Assembly: GCF_014332695.1 (NCBI RefSeq)
Contig: NZ_MBUA01000023.1
Location: 372,001-436,000 of the forward strand
DNA from: Flavihumibacter stibioxidans
Lineage (GTDB): Bacteria > Bacteroidota > Bacteroidia > Chitinophagales > Chitinophagaceae
DNA: 64,000 nt
Direction: 5' to 3'
Positions within the stretch are counted from its first letter, which is position 1; each line of letters starts with the position of its first letter. Shown in pieces: positions 18,079-28,031 of the stretch. The translations under genes and the position numbers were made by a program. The notes under the pieces are model-generated. The model had not been told where the DNA came from. It was given only the letters and a program-made list of their open reading frames with translations, and did no database searches.

Positions 18079-19585
18079 TCCTTATTTTTTCGATTAAGGT
18101 ATTTGAATCCACCAACTCTGTGCAGGTGGCCAGCGCACTGATGGTTACTCCCAGGATGCCGTGCAGCAGCAGGTTTTGCCCGGTAAGATAGAGATTGGGT
18201 ACCCGCGTGCGGGAGGGCAGGTAGGTTCCCATCGGATCACGAAAATCCTTGGCAATGCCATACATGGAACCATCCGCCGTTCCTATATAATCGCGGTACG
18301 ACAGGGGCGACGTGCAGGTAAAGGATTGGATCTGGCCACGTAATCCCGGGAACTTCCTTTCCACAAAAGCAATCAACTGTTCCGCCTTTTCCTTTTTGAA
18401 CTGTTCATAATCAGCGCCCCGATCAGCTGGTTCCGAATCGGTATTGAATGTATCCTGCCAGCGGGCGACCTCTTCGTAAGGCATATACGCCAGGATACTC
18501 AGGGCCTCCGTATGAGCAGTGGAACGGGAAGAGGCTGAAAAGAACACACAGCAACTCTGCGGCCATTTTCCCTTATCACATTTGATGGCACCCCATACCC
18601 CATCCGTATCATGGATATAATAATTATGCCGGTAATAGGGAAAAGCCCCTGGTTTCATAACCGCGTTTACGCAAAACGAAGAAATGGTATTATTGAGCCG
18701 GTTGATCCGGTTCCTGTATGCGGCCCTCAGCATGGTCGTTTCAGTCATGGCAAGGGTTTGCTGCGGATGTATATTTGAGATAAAGTGTTTACCCCGCACC
18801 CTGGAGCCGTCTTTTAATTCCACATAACTGATTCTTTCATTTTCTTCCGCTATCCGTATTACTTCCGCGTGATTCCTGATCACCCCTCCATTATCGCGGA
18901 TTCTTTTTGCCAGCCATTTGGTGATCTGCGAACCGCCATCCACACATTTCCAGGAACTTTCAATATAACTGTTCAGTACCAGGGCATGCACATAAAATGG
19001 AGTCTTATATGGTTCTCCGGCATATAAAAAATTGTTGCCTGCCAGTACTTCCTGCAGGCGCGGGTTACTGGTTATTGATTCAATATAGGTTCTGGTATCG
19101 ATATCAAGTACTGCCGATTTCTCCACCAGTCCGCCGCCTGACTGCAAATGGTACATTGGAAACCTTGCGCAAATCTCCCGGATCTTGTCGCAGTAATTAC
19201 GGATATTTTCTTCTTCACCAGGAAAATCTGCAGCCAGCTTTTCTATAAATCGATCATAGCCCTGCGCCATCGCATACTCTTTGCCGTCTTCCAGGAAAGC
19301 AATCCGGTCAAAACCGGCTTCATCCATTCTCTCCAGGTTCAACTTATCCATCAGGCCAAGGTATTTGAATACCTGGTAAAGGTTCTGACCTTTATCAAGT
19401 CCACCGATATAATGCACACCACTGTCAAATAAAACCTTATCCCTGGCAAATGTCTGGAGGCAGCCGCCCAATTGCCGGTTCTTTTCGAGTATGCATACCC
19501 GGTAGCCTTCCATTCCCAGTACCGCGCCGCAGACCAGTCCGCCCAGTCCGCTGCCTATTATGACTATGTCAAACTCAGTCTGCAT
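18071..19585 (-). CDS. FAD-dependent phytoene-desaturase-like oxidoreductase
   Basis: A 504-residue flavoprotein of the CrtI/carotenoid isomerase group. The N-terminal dinucleotide-binding motif is GSGLGGLVCG (11-20), followed by EKNRQLGGCLQTF. The C-terminal GTYLPSRTRVPNLYLTGQNLL and GILGVTISA are the usual FAD-contacting end. I start it at the ATG at 19585 because the frame upstream is out of family. It overlaps the end of the MMPL fusion gene by 11 bp. Such proteins are common in flexirubin and aryl-polyene clusters and may saturate, desaturate or isomerise the polyene. Carotenoid genes themselves are absent here. Confidence 0.85.
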   Translation of the reverse strand: MQTEFDIVIIGSGLGGLVCGAVLGMEGYRVCILEKNRQLGGCLQTFARDKVLFDSGVHYIGGLDKGQNLYQVFKYLGLMDKLNLERMDEAGFDRIAFLEDGKEYAMAQGYDRFIEKLAADFPGEEENIRNYCDKIREICARFPMYHLQSGGGLVEKSAVLDIDTRTYIESITSNPRLQEVLAGNNFLYAGEPYKTPFYVHALVLNSYIESSWKCVDGGSQITKWLAKRIRDNGGVIRNHAEVIRIAEENERISYVELKDGSRVRGKHFISNIHPQQTLAMTETTMLRAAYRNRINRLNNTISSFCVNAVMKPGAFPYYRHNYYIHDTDGVWGAIKCDKGKWPQSCCVFFSASSRSTAHTEALSILAYMPYEEVARWQDTFNTDSEPADRGADYEQFKKEKAEQLIAFVERKFPGLRGQIQSFTCTSPLSYRDYIGTADGSMYGIAKDFRDPMGTYLPSRTRVPNLYLTGQNLLLHGILGVTISALATCTELVDSNTLIEKIRNA

Positions 19586-22500
19586 GGCTTCCCTCCTTTT
19601 TTTCCAGCACAAAAATAATATTGGAGGTCCGGCCCGATTCGTCAATCTCATCGCAGTTAAACCCATTGGCGCCGGCAAGTCCGCGAATGGTGGAGCCTGA
19701 CATAAACGACAGCCCCTCCTGCCTGGTTTTATTGAATCCGAAAACTTTTGTTGAGAAGAATTCAGTCAATTTTGTGCCCCTATGGCGGTTTTCCATTTCC
19801 GCGTTTCCTTCCCGGATAATCAGCCTGCCGCCCTGATTCAGGTGTTGCATACAGGTAAGGATTACCTGTTCCTGTAGCGTCGGTGGCAGGTAATGCAGCA
19901 TATCACATACCAGTATGGTGTCATAGGGTTCAAAGTGGAAGGTCAGTACATCCCCCTGCACAAAACGTATCTTTTCATTCCGGCTGTAACAGTGATTGGC
20001 TGTGGCGATTTTATCTTCATCATAGTCCAGTCCGGTAATATCCCTATCCGGTCCGGCAAAATGCAGCATGTATGACATGAATCCATATCCGCATCCAATG
20101 TCCAGTATCCTGCCCTGGCGGGGAACGAGCTGGTCAAATCGTTCATAATCCTTTTCCAGCAAGGTTTTGATGCGCATATACCATTCCAGCACCGGTCCTT
20201 TATACAGGTAACACGATATCAGTTGTTCACGGAACCAGTGTGTGTGTTCGTATTGTTCGCGGCGCTCCATGTATGCCTGCTTAAAGGCCCTGCTGATACG
20301 TTTTGTCTTCTCCGCATAACCATTCCCGTAAGCGGTATCGGCAGCTTTTACCCTTGGGAGGTATTCAATGGTAATGGTTCCGTCTTTCAGCATGAAATCC
20401 CCCTTGCTCATGGTGTACCCGGTTCCATGCAGCAGGATCGGCAGGATGTCGGCCTGCAATTGCTCCGCCAGGTAGAAAGCTCCCTTGTGAAATCGTTTCA
20501 TCGTGCCATCATAGGAACGGGTGCCTTCCGGAAATACTGCGATGGAGTAGCCATGTTTCATTCTGTCGGCGAGTTTCTCCACGCTGGTTTCAACACCTTT
20601 TGCAACCGGATAGTAATCGGCCATCCTTACCACAAACCCGAATACGGGTGAGTTCCAGACCCAGTCATTTGTCAGCAGGATGATCTTTGGGTTCAGCATG
20701 ATAAGGGATAATATATCCAGGAAACTCTGGTGATTGCTCACAATCACGGCGGGTTCCTTAAACTGCTCATTGCCCGGGTTGATAATCTTCTTTTTCACAT
20801 TACCCATGATGTACATCATGCTCCAGGCAAGCTTCGAAATCAACCAGTGAAAAATATACTTCGATTTTTCCTTTGCAAAAGGATTCAGTTTTACCAGCAG
20901 AAACCCTGTCACGGTCAGTAACAGTGATCCCAAAACGAAATAGAAAAAGGCAAATACCGATTTGAACAGGCTCCATAAGGTAAACGGAGGCTGGCCCTTA
21001 CTGGTTCGGTTACTGATTAGCGCCCTGAACAGAACGGGGATGAGTACCTGCGATATCAGCACCACACAAAGGATACCGGTAATGGCTATCAACGCGATGC
21101 TTTTCAGTGATGGGTGTTTGGCAAAGATCAGGACGCCCAGTCCGGCCACTGTGGTTACCGCCGACAAAAATATAGAGGACCTGAAGGAACTGCTGTTTTT
21201 CTTACCCGTCTTATATTCCTGCAGCAACCCATCCAGCGTGAAAAGGCTGTAGTCATCACCCAGACCGAAGATCAGCGCGGAGATAATGATATTGACGATA
21301 TTGAATTTGATACCGGCAAGGCCCATGATACCTAGTATCCAGATCCAGGTAATCATCATGGGAATGAAAGCGATCAACGCCAGTTCAATCCGCCCAAAAG
21401 AAATCAGCAATACCACGAAGACAATGGCCGCCACCATCCAGCTGATGCTGTTGAAATCATTTCGCACCATATCCACCAGGCGGCCGGTCACATATTGCAT
21501 GTCCAGCACAGATACATTATCCGTTTGATCAAATGCTTTGAAAATGTCTTCCTTGTGCTCAGGTGATGTTTTGACCATTGTCAGGACTTTCACCACACCC
21601 GGCTGCCTGATCACATAGGATTCCACGAGGCTGGATGACATGGCCAGCGCCACGGAATCATCCATCATGGTAAATGGTTTCTCCAGCATCTGAGCTGCCG
21701 GTTCAATCGACTTCGGACTGAACCCGATGGCGGCCCCTTCCCTTTTAAGGTTCTCCAGCAATTGCTGTTTTCTCTCCGGCGTCCAGTAGGCATTCCACTT
21801 TAATATCCTCAGCCGCTGCAGCGAATCCGACACAAGCACAGAAGCGAGTCCGGAATATTTCCTGACTATCTTTTGGTCTGCCAGTTCATTCAGCCTGGCC
21901 ACCACTTTTTCATTGTGTTGAAGGGCCTCTTCCAGGGTTGTTCCTTTAGATACCACATACACGGACTGCAGTGCAAATGCGTTGAGCTGGTTCACTTCCT
22001 GCTCTGATTGCTTTAACCGGGGCGACATGTAATTCATCCTGTTCATGTCCGGCTCAAATCCTACATCCTTTACAAAGAACGCAAAGAATATTGTCAGTCC
22101 CAGTATAAGCCATACCAGCTTTTTATTGGATTCGATCCTGTATGCAGCCAGCCTGTCCAACCAGCCTTCCCTGTGTTTACTACCGGTGTTGGGTACCCGA
22201 ATCAGTTGTGGTAAAAACACCAGCGATGCCAGTGAGGCGCCGATCAGGCTGAAAGCCGCGAACAGCCCAAGATCGCGCAGCATTTCAGATTGCACAAACT
22301 GGAGGCATAGAAAACCACCGATGGTGGTGATGCTTCCGATGGTCATCGGGTGGGACAGGTCGTGTAATACTTCCTCCATATCCGGGCGATGCCGGTGATG
22401 ATTGAAAACGTGCAATGAATAATTGACCGCGATTCCCAGGATGATAGAACCCGTACCCAGGGCAATGACCGAGATGGATCCCTTGATCAGGGTGATGGCG

Positions 22501-23432
22501 GCGAGCGATAAAAGGGCGCCGAATAAAGCAGGCACCAGGATCAGCACGGGAGCTGATTTCCTGCGGAAGTAGAGTGCAAAGAAAAGAATAAGGAAAATCA
22601 CTGTAATGCCCTGTGTCAGCATAGTGTCCTGCCGAAGTTGAACGGCGTTACCCACTGCTACTGCCGTCCCCCCAAAATAAGAAACTGTAAACCCGGGATG
22701 ATTCAACTGCAGGCTGTCAATGACTTTGTCAAGCCCATTTAGGAACTCCGCGTTTTTACCGGTATTGTTTTTTGGAAAGGCGGGTGTGATGAACAGGATC
22801 AGTTGCCTGCCATCACGTGTAATGATATGGTTGTCGTATAATTCAAACTGCTGATCGTATTGCAGCAACTGCAGTTTTTTCAGTGCGGGGCTGCTTATTC
22901 CGGAAGGATCTTTTGCGATGAATTGCTTGAGTGCCAGTCCGGCCGGCGAGGTTAACGTCCGGTAGTTTCTTTCCAGGGTAGCCCTCACTCCTTCCTGCGT
23001 AATCAGCGAGTCAATGCTGGCATAGTCCCGCGGTTCCAGGAAAACCGGCAGGTGCTCATGAATATTATCGAATAGTGAAAATGTAACGTCCTCCTCTACC
23101 TGGTGTGCCACTTCGCTGACATACTGGCTAAGGGAGGCGTTCACCTTTTCCGCCAGTTCATCTGCCAGCACAACCAGTGAATCGGTAGTGGTAGTGGCCG
23201 GATCTGTGGACTTTATGGTGAGGATCATTTTATCCAGCAGTTTGGATTGCTGGAAGATCTCGTTCAGCTCGCGGGTTTTTTCATCTTTTGGAATGATGCT
23301 GGTAATATCTTCTTCCAGGTGCAGGCGGGAAGCGATCAATGCAGGTATACCGAATGCCAGGACAAAACAGGACCAGAATACCAGCCTGTGTGTCTTAAAG
23401 TAACGGTAAATCAGCACAAAGATATTTTCCAT
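19575..23432 (-). CDS. MMPL exporter fused to PlsC-type acyltransferase and SAM methyltransferase
   Basis: A 1285-residue three-part protein. Residues 1 to about 830 are an RND/MMPL-type exporter with two sets of membrane segments and large periplasmic loops. Residues of about 870-1080 are a 1-acylglycerol-3-phosphate acyltransferase domain, with NHQSFLD near 899 (HX4D) and FPEGTRS near 965. Residues of about 1090-1285 are a class I methyltransferase, with LDIGCGYGF near 1109. In aryl-polyene clusters these functions are usually separate genes: exporter, acyltransferase and ring methyltransferase. The fusion suggests that methylation, lipid attachment and export are coupled at the inner membrane. 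The frame is uninterrupted, so this is a true single ORF. Confidence 0.9.
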   Translation of the reverse strand: MENIFVLIYRYFKTHRLVFWSCFVLAFGIPALIASRLHLEEDITSIIPKDEKTRELNEIFQQSKLLDKMILTIKSTDPATTTTDSLVVLADELAEKVNASLSQYVSEVAHQVEEDVTFSLFDNIHEHLPVFLEPRDYASIDSLITQEGVRATLERNYRTLTSPAGLALKQFIAKDPSGISSPALKKLQLLQYDQQFELYDNHIITRDGRQLILFITPAFPKNNTGKNAEFLNGLDKVIDSLQLNHPGFTVSYFGGTAVAVGNAVQLRQDTMLTQGITVIFLILFFALYFRRKSAPVLILVPALFGALLSLAAITLIKGSISVIALGTGSIILGIAVNYSLHVFNHHRHRPDMEEVLHDLSHPMTIGSITTIGGFLCLQFVQSEMLRDLGLFAAFSLIGASLASLVFLPQLIRVPNTGSKHREGWLDRLAAYRIESNKKLVWLILGLTIFFAFFVKDVGFEPDMNRMNYMSPRLKQSEQEVNQLNAFALQSVYVVSKGTTLEEALQHNEKVVARLNELADQKIVRKYSGLASVLVSDSLQRLRILKWNAYWTPERKQQLLENLKREGAAIGFSPKSIEPAAQMLEKPFTMMDDSVALAMSSSLVESYVIRQPGVVKVLTMVKTSPEHKEDIFKAFDQTDNVSVLDMQYVTGRLVDMVRNDFNSISWMVAAIVFVVLLISFGRIELALIAFIPMMITWIWILGIMGLAGIKFNIVNIIISALIFGLGDDYSLFTLDGLLQEYKTGKKNSSSFRSSIFLSAVTTVAGLGVLIFAKHPSLKSIALIAITGILCVVLISQVLIPVLFRALISNRTSKGQPPFTLWSLFKSVFAFFYFVLGSLLLTVTGFLLVKLNPFAKEKSKYIFHWLISKLAWSMMYIMGNVKKKIINPGNEQFKEPAVIVSNHQSFLDILSLIMLNPKIILLTNDWVWNSPVFGFVVRMADYYPVAKGVETSVEKLADRMKHGYSIAVFPEGTRSYDGTMKRFHKGAFYLAEQLQADILPILLHGTGYTMSKGDFMLKDGTITIEYLPRVKAADTAYGNGYAEKTKRISRAFKQAYMERREQYEHTHWFREQLISCYLYKGPVLEWYMRIKTLLEKDYERFDQLVPRQGRILDIGCGYGFMSYMLHFAGPDRDITGLDYDEDKIATANHCYSRNEKIRFVQGDVLTFHFEPYDTILVCDMLHYLPPTLQEQVILTCMQHLNQGGRLIIREGNAEMENRHRGTKLTEFFSTKVFGFNKTRQEGLSFMSGSTIRGLAGANGFNCDEIDESGRTSNIIFVLEKKEGSHAD

Positions 23433-23444
23433 AAGCAGGCCGGG

Positions 23445-24638
23445 TCAGAGCACATGACCGGTTTTCTTGTTAAACATTTTCATTACAAGGTATGAGAAAA
23501 GTCCAACTGCCAGTCCGGCTATTACTGCCAGGGTAACACTGCCGAGCAGGTATTGTTGCAGGTTAGCCTCGATCGATGCCAGGCTAAGGTCTGAGGTCAT
23601 GGGAACAGCGGTTGCTTTCTCACCCATCCAGGGAGCGCCGGCGAGGAAACTTCCGTAGAGGATAAAGGGGATCATGGGTGGTATGCTGATATTGGCTGCT
23701 GTAATCACCAGTGCCTTATTCAGTTTCAGCAACAGCGCGATGGAGATGCCCACGATCAGTTGGAAGCCCCAGATCGGTACAATTCCCATGAAAATGCCGA
23801 ACCCGATGGAGATGGCTTTTCTTTCATGCGACTGTCCCGGTTCCAGTAATTGCATCAGCAACTCTTCGCGTTTGTCCCGGTGAAAAAGTGAACGAAAAAA
23901 ATCCCTTGGTTTGATATAAAAGAAGGCGATGAAAAAAAGTATCGTGTTCAGGATACTGATGCGGGTGAAGTCTTTAAACGGCCGGAAATGGGATACGCGC
24001 TCGGCTGCCGGCGGATAATAAACGGCAATCGGCACGAAGTGTACGTCAATGCCCTTCCAGGCGGAACGCACCAGCACTTCTACTTCAAATTCGTATTTGA
24101 CAGTGAAAAATTTCATTTTTTCCATGGCCTTCACCGGGTAAAGCCGATAGCCGCTCTGGGTGTCCGGGGCTTTAATGCCGGTGTACAACCAGAACCAGAA
24201 ATTGGAAAAACGGTTGCCGAAACTACTTTTTCCGGGAACGTTTTCCTGGTCAAGGTTACGGGCGCCGATGATGATGGCTTTGGGATGGGCGGTGATGGTA
24301 TCCAGCAGGGTCGGCAGGTCTTTGGCGAAATGCTGGCCGTCGGCATCAATGGAAATGGCATAGTGATAGCCCTCCCGGCGGGCCCTTTCAAATCCCTGGC
24401 GCAGGGCCCAGCCCTTGCCCCTGTTCTTTGCGTAACTGACCAGTTTTACCTGGGGGAAACTGGCTGCAATGGCAAGCGTTTCATCCGTTGACCCATCGTT
24501 TACCACGATGATCTCATGCGTAAACCGGCATACATCTTCGATCACTGCTTTGAGTGATCCGGCATTGTTATAAGTGGGAATCAGCACACAGGCCTTGTGC
24601 GCCTGGAACTGTTGCTGGTATATCGGTGTATCGGACAT
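23445..24638 (-). CDS. GT2 glycosyltransferase fused to a DUF2062 membrane domain
   Basis: A 397-residue protein. Residues 15-235 are a family 2 glycosyltransferase of the dolichyl-phosphate-mannose-synthase style, with CVLIPTYNNAGSL, VVNDGSTDET and the metal-binding Asp98-Ala-Asp100 (SIDADGQHF). Residues from about 240 carry several hydrophobic helices, including a DUF2062-like segment (ISIGFGIFMGIVPIWGFQ). It is the first gene of the second minus-strand pigment operon, 12 bp ahead of the MMPL fusion. Similar GT2-DUF2062 proteins occur in aryl-polyene clusters; the sugar acceptor is unknown. Confidence 0.87.
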   Translation of the reverse strand: MSDTPIYQQQFQAHKACVLIPTYNNAGSLKAVIEDVCRFTHEIIVVNDGSTDETLAIAASFPQVKLVSYAKNRGKGWALRQGFERARREGYHYAISIDADGQHFAKDLPTLLDTITAHPKAIIIGARNLDQENVPGKSSFGNRFSNFWFWLYTGIKAPDTQSGYRLYPVKAMEKMKFFTVKYEFEVEVLVRSAWKGIDVHFVPIAVYYPPAAERVSHFRPFKDFTRISILNTILFFIAFFYIKPRDFFRSLFHRDKREELLMQLLEPGQSHERKAISIGFGIFMGIVPIWGFQLIVGISIALLLKLNKALVITAANISIPPMIPFILYGSFLAGAPWMGEKATAVPMTSDLSLASIEANLQQYLLGSVTLAVIAGLAVGLFSYLVMKMFNKKTGHVL

Positions 24639-24904
24639 GAAACGGACTCAGGTTGCTTTCTGCCCGCAATTAACGAAAAAACCGGCGAAATGCTTGTGGG
24701 AAAGGGATATTCGGAGGCTCCCGGCAGTTTTTTTTGAAATCTGGCTCTGCCATATTATTTTTCGGAACCATTAAACCAATACACACATGAGGATTTTATT
24801 TATGCGGCCGGTCCGGGTCTTTGCAGGTGGTGGCGATCCGTCTCCCAACCTGGTTACCATCCGGCTCAGCCAGCGTTTGCAGTTCGGAAGAAGGGAGTAG
24901 CCGT

Positions 24905-27556
24905 TTATTTCTGTATACCGATGACCTGCCTTTCCTGGTTCCAGCCATAGTATTCAAGTCGTATGTCCTTGCCCGTGAATGTTTCGGGATAGTCCGCCAC
25001 AATGGTTGTCCTTTCCCCGGGCAGGATGGACAAATAATTGTCGGAATAGAATGCAGGCAGGATGCGCTCCCCTGATCCTGCATGTATTAAAGCAAGACGA
25101 TTGAAAAAGGATACCGGTGCGGTTTCCGGGTTGCTGAGGGTTATGGTTACCCGGCCTCGGCCTGTATGTGTTGCACTAACCTGCAACCGGCCTGCAGGCA
25201 TTTCCTGCAGGGCTTTATACTTTCCGTCCGCACCCGGCAGCCAGTAAAGGTTTTCGCTTATAAGGGTCTTGTCCGTTCCCTTTAGTTTCAGGGATACAAA
25301 AACACCTGATTGCTTATGGAGGGATTTCAGGAAACCATTCATGGGAAAATATTTCTTCGCCATGGATGGCCCGATTTCATTAAAGATCAGGGTATAGAGG
25401 CTATCCCTTCCCGTTAGTACATCGTATACCCGCGCTTCCATCATCAGGTCGCGACGGGTGGTGAATCCATTGTTGACGATCATCACCATACTGTCGGCCG
25501 GATTCATCATGATATGCAGGGGTTCACTGCCTTTCCGTAATCCGTAAAGGCAGGCGTTGGGATCCAGGTAGTAGTCGTACATCTGCCCTCTCAGCGCGGT
25601 CCAGGGATTCTGTGTTTTCCAGATCATCACCCCGGTATACCAGTGCCACATATGCGAAGAAAATCCTTCGGCCAGCGCTCGGTACTGGTCATAGTTCACC
25701 AGTTGGGCTTTCATGGCGAAATCTTCCGCATCGGTTGCCGGACCGTATTTGTCAATATGTTCGCCGTAGCCGATGTATTTGTGGTATTGCCACACGGAAT
25801 CAATTTTGCCGCGGTGTTGCGGCGGCGTCATATTGCCGGCCGGAATGAATCTTTTGAGCGAGGCGTAGTCGCCCACGCCCACCGAACCGATCTCTGAATT
25901 GTAGGGAAAGGTTTTATGGGTCCAGAAAGAATTAATGTCCTGGATATTGTACGGCCCGTCGCCATTTCCCCCGATGGTATTAAGCGACATGCTGTCACTG
26001 TTGGAATAATCAAAGAAATAACGGGTACCATCAAGCGCAGGCAGCAAAGAATCTTTTATTGCATGGAGGATGTCTTCAGGCGGAGTGATCTCGTTTCCGC
26101 CGCACCAGAAAGCCAGGGAGGGATGGTTGCGGATCATTCTGACCTGGTCGGCAATGGCCCTGACCACCAGCGGATGGTCGTCGGGATATTTTCTTCTCGT
26201 CCACTGGTCTTCCTTTTTCATGGGATCCAGCCATCGGCCATTGCAATCGCCGCTGAACCAGAAGTCCTGGAAGACCAGCATCCCGTATTTGTCGCAGGCC
26301 TGGTAAAATTCGGGCCGCTCGGTTAAAGCCCCACCCCAGATGCGGATCAGGTTGAGGTTCATATCGCGGTGAAAGCGGACTTCTGCATCGTATCTTTCTT
26401 CACTGAACCGTAGCATGGCATCGGAGATGATCCAGTTGCCTCCTTTGATGAATATCGGTTGCCCGTTTACGAAAGCCTGCATGCTCCCTGTCTGCGGGTT
26501 CCATGAATTGTCGATCTGCCGGATGCCAAAACGGATGGTTTCTTCATCGTGGCTGGCTGTACCCTGGAGGAACTGCAGTTTTATGTCATAGAGTTCCTGC
26601 GCGCCGTAACCATTCGGCCACCAGAGGCGGGGATTATCCAGTTTAAGGTCAGGCAGACGAATCTCCTGCCGGCTGTTGGCTGGAATGGTTACCTGTTTGG
26701 ATATTGTTTTCCCTTCCAGTTGGTATTGTAATATTCCGCTGACTTCCCCTGGGGTTGGATTTTCCAGTTCAGCGGAAACCCTGATGACGGCGGGTTCCTG
26801 GCTGGCGCCGGGATAGCGTTTGCCTTTTACTTCCGTAACTATATGCGGGTTCTGCACATTGATGCCGCCTGTCTTTTCAATGAACACCTTATCCCAGATG
26901 CCGGTATTCCGGTCGCGGATCGGCTGGATCCAGTCCCACCCCGCCACATACTGGTGCGTGAGTCCTTTTGCAATGGTGCCGTCACCGCCCTGTCCGCCAT
27001 TTGGATTACCGGGGTGGTCCGGCGGATATACGATTACAGCAAGGCGATTGGTACCATTTTTAGCAAGAAAGGGAGTGATATTATACTGCTGGCGGAGGAA
27101 CATACCTTCATGTGTGCGCGGGTTTATTTTTTTGCCGTTGAGGTAGATCTCCGATTTGTAATTCACCCCGCGCAATTGCAGCCAGGCCTGTTCCTGCGGC
27201 AGCACCGTTTCTTTGAAATCCTTTACAAACCAGTAGGTGTACTGGTCATTGCCGGTATGGTAGATATCGGGGATCTTTTCATTGTTCATGCCATAAAAAG
27301 GATCCGGGATCTGTTGGTTGTTCAGCAGGGTGGTGAGAACGGTACCCGGAACGGTGGCGGGCATCCAGCCTTTCAACGGATAGGATGGCTGAGAAATGGC
27401 ATTGCCATTGGCCGTGGTATTTTTGACATTTATGCAGCGCCAGCCTGAATTCAGTTCATACCGTTGCTGGGTGTACGCAGTGATGTGGATCAGGGTAAGC
27501 AATGCGCCGATGAGTAGGCAGGCAAAGGGATGGTGGTGATAAATATGCTTGATCAT
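24905..27556 (-). CDS. Secreted GH2 enzyme, exo-beta-D-glucosaminidase/beta-mannosidase-like
   Basis: An 883-residue exported GH2 hydrolase. A hydrophobic signal segment covers residues of about 12-29. The jelly-roll domain (about 60-230) contains WLQLRGVNYKSEIYLNGK, then an Ig-like domain and the barrel follow. Glu489 in WCGGNEITP is the acid/base and Glu555 in YNSEIGSVG is a good candidate nucleophile. The GYGAQELYD and GGNWIISDAM words resemble exo-beta-D-glucosaminidases (CsxA group) and mannosidases. Together with the GH20 enzyme and the NagX-like acyltransferase it suggests amino-sugar glycan use. A 68-bp perfect palindrome ends 10 bp before its start codon, which is unusual. Confidence 0.88.
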   Translation of the reverse strand: MIKHIYHHHPFACLLIGALLTLIHITAYTQQRYELNSGWRCINVKNTTANGNAISQPSYPLKGWMPATVPGTVLTTLLNNQQIPDPFYGMNNEKIPDIYHTGNDQYTYWFVKDFKETVLPQEQAWLQLRGVNYKSEIYLNGKKINPRTHEGMFLRQQYNITPFLAKNGTNRLAVIVYPPDHPGNPNGGQGGDGTIAKGLTHQYVAGWDWIQPIRDRNTGIWDKVFIEKTGGINVQNPHIVTEVKGKRYPGASQEPAVIRVSAELENPTPGEVSGILQYQLEGKTISKQVTIPANSRQEIRLPDLKLDNPRLWWPNGYGAQELYDIKLQFLQGTASHDEETIRFGIRQIDNSWNPQTGSMQAFVNGQPIFIKGGNWIISDAMLRFSEERYDAEVRFHRDMNLNLIRIWGGALTERPEFYQACDKYGMLVFQDFWFSGDCNGRWLDPMKKEDQWTRRKYPDDHPLVVRAIADQVRMIRNHPSLAFWCGGNEITPPEDILHAIKDSLLPALDGTRYFFDYSNSDSMSLNTIGGNGDGPYNIQDINSFWTHKTFPYNSEIGSVGVGDYASLKRFIPAGNMTPPQHRGKIDSVWQYHKYIGYGEHIDKYGPATDAEDFAMKAQLVNYDQYRALAEGFSSHMWHWYTGVMIWKTQNPWTALRGQMYDYYLDPNACLYGLRKGSEPLHIMMNPADSMVMIVNNGFTTRRDLMMEARVYDVLTGRDSLYTLIFNEIGPSMAKKYFPMNGFLKSLHKQSGVFVSLKLKGTDKTLISENLYWLPGADGKYKALQEMPAGRLQVSATHTGRGRVTITLSNPETAPVSFFNRLALIHAGSGERILPAFYSDNYLSILPGERTTIVADYPETFTGKDIRLEYYGWNQERQVIGIQK

Positions 27557-27566
27557 TTTCTGTTTT

Positions 27567-27634
27567 TTTCTGCCTTACGCGTCTGACGTGCGTCTGACGT
27601 ACGTCAGACGCACGTCAGACGCGTAAGGCAGAAA
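27567..27634. repeat. 68-bp perfect palindrome built from four 11-bp CGTCTGACG units
   Basis: The centre (27579-27622) consists of two direct units GCGTCTGACGT followed by two inverted units ACGTCAGACGC, flanked by TTTCTGCCTTAC and its complement. Pairing is perfect with no loop. The inner 48 bp (27577-27624) are identical to the copy at 43622-43669. It ends 10 bp upstream of the GH2 start codon. Confidence 0.95.
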
Positions 27635-28031
27635 TCAAAAATAGTTATCTGTTTATTGTTGCCAATATTGATATTATCAAACCAGTTATCCAGATGTGCG
27701 ATTCCCGACCTGGTATGCTCAGTGTTTATCGCCTCCAGTAACAGTAAAAGCTTTCGCTGCAGCGTTTGCAGGAATTGAAATTCCTCAGAAAGGGAAGGCA
27801 GAAATAATTTTTTTCCCTGCATCGTATGAAAAAATAATTATATTTCTGGTAATCGGATGGCTTCTTTACAATCAACTCCATGCGGTTAGTAAAAAATATA
27901 CTGGTGTATTGCGGCTGGATCAACTGGTTCCGGTGAAATTTTTGTTCGGTACCATTGAAGACCCGGTTTTTGCCAGAACGGTGAATGAATATTTCTTTTC
28001 TGCCGTTGATTGTTACAGAAATCTTCCTGAC
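27635..28031. other. Gene-poor AT-rich stretch with no recognisable gene
   Basis: About 400 bases between the palindrome and the decayed cupin gene. Reading frames exist on both strands (for instance a plus frame starting at GTG 27696 and continuing to 28223) but none shows a family motif, and the plus frame ends by reading through the cupin gene out of frame. I regard it as degraded sequence or a leader. No terminator or promoter stands out. Confidence 0.4.

Noticed and set aside
24787-24900. Short plus-strand ORF of about 37 codons between GT2 and GH2
   Set aside because: There is no motif, family or neighbour support. It may be chance coding potential.
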